Shown here: positions 4,900 through 6,072 of the stretch, piece by piece
Position numbering within the stretch: position 1 is the stretch's first letter
Layout: every line of letters begins with the position of its first letter
Translations under genes and position numbers: made by a program
NCBI GenBank assembly: GCA_903915555.1
Contig: CAIWTL010000439.1
Coordinates: 1 to 6,072 of the forward strand
Direction of reading: 5' to 3'
Origin: an uncultured Micrococcales bacterium
GTDB taxonomy: Bacteria; Actinomycetota; Actinomycetes; S36-B12; GCA-2699445
DNA: 6,072 bases
Notes under the pieces: generated by a model
Database searches by the model: none
What the model was told of the DNA's origin: nothing
Seen by the model: the letters and a program-made list of their open reading frames with translations, nothing else

Positions 4900-5601
4900 G
4901 TGACCCCCACCCTGCGCATGGAGCGCGAGTTCCTCCGCGCGGGTGCCCGGCGGATCGCCGGTGTCGATGAGGTCGGCCGCGGGGCCATCGCCGGACCCGT
5001 GACGGTCGGTGTCGTCGTGGTCGACGCCGCCACCCGAACCGCGCCGACCGGGTTGCGCGATTCGAAGTTGTTGAGTGCCGCCCAACGGGACCGACTGTTT
5101 CCGCGGGTCCGCCGCTGGGCCGTCGCCCACGGGGTGGGGTCGAGCGCTCCCGCGGAGATCGACGCGTGGGGGCTGACGATCGCCCTGCGGCTGGCCGCGA
5201 TGCGCGCGCTGTCCGCCGTCGGCCCGGTCGACGCCGTGCTGCTCGACGGTTCACAGGACTGGCTGTCCGTCTCCTCGGAGTCCCTCTTCGACGACGTCCC
5301 CTGGCCACCGGTGGCCGTCCCGCGCGTGCACCTCCGGGTCAAGGCCGACATGACCTGTTCATCCGTGGCCGCGGCGAGTGTTCTCGCGAAGGTCACGCGG
5401 GACCGGGAGATGATCCGGTTGGCCGGGGACGACGATCCCTACGGCTGGACGGCGAACAAGGGGTACACGACGTCGGACCACGCCGATGCCGTGCGCCGCC
5501 TCGGTCTGTGCGATCACCATCGGCGTTCCTGGAACGTGGCGGCTGCGGCCGTCGATCTCCGTTCCCACAACCCGGAGCAGCGGCGAGTCGTCACCAGCTG
5601 A
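4900..5601 (+). CDS. rnhB: Ribonuclease HII
   Basis: RNase HII cuts on the 5' side of ribonucleotides embedded in DNA and so starts ribonucleotide excision repair; it also degrades RNA in RNA-DNA hybrids. The 233-residue protein from GTG 4900 carries the full set of type 2 RNase H signatures: IAGVDEVGRGAIAGPV (19-34) with metal ligands Asp23 and Glu24, the GLRDSKLLS segment (51-59), VLLDG with Asp116, VKAD with Asp150, SSVAAASVLAKVTRDREM (154-171), and NKGYTTSDH followed by HHRRSW near the C-terminus. All four acidic active-site residues are present, so an active enzyme is expected. The start is chosen because it is the first in-frame GTG after the lepB stop that suits the family N-terminus and has the TACCCT box 6 bases upstream; ATG 4918 (residue 7) is an alternative. 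A hairpin begins right after the stop. Confidence 0.96.
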   Translation: MTPTLRMEREFLRAGARRIAGVDEVGRGAIAGPVTVGVVVVDAATRTAPTGLRDSKLLSAAQRDRLFPRVRRWAVAHGVGSSAPAEIDAWGLTIALRLAAMRALSAVGPVDAVLLDGSQDWLSVSSESLFDDVPWPPVAVPRVHLRVKADMTCSSVAAASVLAKVTRDREMIRLAGDDDPYGWTANKGYTTSDHADAVRRLGLCDHHRRSWNVAAAAVDLRSHNPEQRRVVTS

Positions 5602-5631
5602 GCCGCACACCATCGCCGATCGTGGTGCGGC
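5602..5631 (+). terminator. Hairpin immediately after rnhB, possible terminator
   Basis: GCCGCAC (5602-5608) and GTGCGGC (5625-5631) form a perfect 7-bp stem. A register with a two-base bulge can extend the pairing through CCAT and GTGG. It starts on the base after the rnhB stop and no T run follows. As for the ffh hairpin, termination is inferred from position and shape. Confidence 0.45.
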
Positions 5632-5646
5632 GCCGACAGTGACGGC

Positions 5647-6009
5647 ATGACGACATCACGACAACGGCTCGGGCTCATGGGCGAGAACCTGGCCCACGCG
5701 TACCTGCGACGCAGCGGGTGGTTGATCCTGGACCGCAACTGGCGGTGCCGCCACGGCGAGATCGACCTCGTGGGGCTGGACGGGGGCACGGTGGTCATCT
5801 GCGAGGTGCGCACGCGGCAGGGTCGGCGCGCGGGGACACCTCTCGAGTCGGTGACCCCGGCCAAGGTCCGGCGACTCCGTCTGCTGGCCGGCCTGTGGGT
5901 GAGGGCCCGAGGTGCCCGGCCTGGCTCGATCCGTATCGACGTCGTCGGTGTGGAGGTCGGGGCCCACGGCGATCGTCCCGTCATCACCCACGTGCGGGGT
6001 GTGGAATGA
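5647..6009 (+). CDS. yraN: UPF0102 family protein YraN (endonuclease-like fold)
   Basis: YraN-family proteins have a small restriction-endonuclease-like (Holliday-junction-resolvase-like) fold. Their biochemical role is not firmly established, though they are often encoded next to rnhB and comM. The 120-residue protein has the usual length. Visible motifs are RLGLMGENLAHAYLRRSGW (7-25, with the conserved Gly-Glu), the RNWRCRHGEIDLVGLDGGTV segment carrying GEIDLV (37-42), and VICEVRTR (50-57), which together supply the acidic/basic pattern of a PD-(D/E)XK-type site. No Shine-Dalgarno precedes ATG 5647. GACAGT ends 6 bases before it and weakly resembles the leaderless boxes of lepB and rnhB. 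The TGA stop overlaps the next gene's ATG by four bases (ATGA), so the two are probably coupled. Confidence 0.93.
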   Translation: MTTSRQRLGLMGENLAHAYLRRSGWLILDRNWRCRHGEIDLVGLDGGTVVICEVRTRQGRRAGTPLESVTPAKVRRLRLLAGLWVRARGARPGSIRIDVVGVEVGAHGDRPVITHVRGVE

Positions 6010-6072
6010 GCGACGTCGCGCAGTCCCACGGTGCCGTGTGCGTCGGACTCACCGGCCAGATCGTCCAGGTTC
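6006..6072 (+). CDS. comM: Start of a ComM-like Mg-chelatase-family ATPase, cut off by the window end
   Basis: An ATG at 6006 overlaps the yraN stop as ATGA and opens a frame that runs to the window end, 22 residues. The stretch AVCVGLTGQIVQV resembles the ComM N-terminus, where a short strand with a GL-G-x-V-x-V pattern precedes the Lon-protease-like domain. ComM proteins are AAA+ ATPases of the Mg-chelatase type, and in competent bacteria ComM is a branch-migration helicase. The identification rests mostly on its position after yraN plus this short match; the ATPase motifs lie outside the window. Confidence 0.6.
   Translation, partial: MSDVAQSHGAVCVGLTGQIVQV

Noticed and set aside
3983..5308. 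441-codon open frame on the - strand across lepB and rnhB
   Set aside because: Arg/Gly/Pro-rich shadow of two convincingly conserved genes; no family features.
1..6072. Novel accessory or defence system
   Set aside because: Every substantial stretch is explained by conserved housekeeping genes with uniform composition; there are no transposase, integrase, tRNA or terminal-repeat signs of insertion.

Overview
The window is a dense, strongly GC-rich stretch of bacterial housekeeping chromosome, with all genes on the + strand. The order is ffh (5' end cut off) - rpsP - khpA - rimM - trmD - rplS - lepB - rnhB - yraN - comM (3' end cut off). This is the conserved ribosome-maturation and protein-export neighbourhood of high-GC Gram-positive bacteria. 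The small KH protein between rpsP and rimM, the basic C-terminal tail of Ffh, the alanine/glutamate-rich tail of S16 and the likely leaderless genes all fit an actinobacterium. DUF2469, which often sits between rnhB and yraN in mycobacteria and streptomycetes, is missing. That hints at a deeper branch such as Acidimicrobiia, but this is inference only.

Layout: bases 2-1303 are the SRP GTPase Ffh. A hairpin (1328-1356) follows it and overlaps a promoter-like element for rpsP. Bases 1490-3650 form a tightly packed unit, rpsP-khpA-rimM-trmD, with junctions that overlap or leave only a few bases. It makes ribosomal protein S16, an RNA-binding KH protein, the 30S maturation factor RimM and the tRNA m1G37 methyltransferase TrmD. 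A second promoter-like element lies in the last codons of trmD. It is followed by a structured leader (3651-3747) and rplS (L19). lepB (signal peptidase I) and rnhB (RNase HII) come next; each has a TANNNT box 6-7 bases before a GTG start and no Shine-Dalgarno sequence, as in leaderless transcripts. A hairpin follows rnhB, then yraN overlaps the first codons of a ComM-like gene.

Together the genes serve translation and secretion: ribosome assembly (S16, L19, RimM, KhpA), reading-frame fidelity (TrmD), co-translational targeting (Ffh), signal-peptide removal (LepB), removal of ribonucleotides from DNA (RnhB) and two proteins usually linked to DNA processing (YraN, ComM).

I see no mobile element, CRISPR array, RNA gene or novel defence-like system. 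The best leads are fine-grained: rimM lacks an acceptable canonical start and lies in the same frame as khpA across a UGA; S16 carries an exact 30-bp tandem repeat in its tail; two neighbouring genes look leaderless; and the two ribosomal-protein promoters and leaders resemble each other. No intergenic stretch exceeds 300 bases; the longest is 1304-1489.
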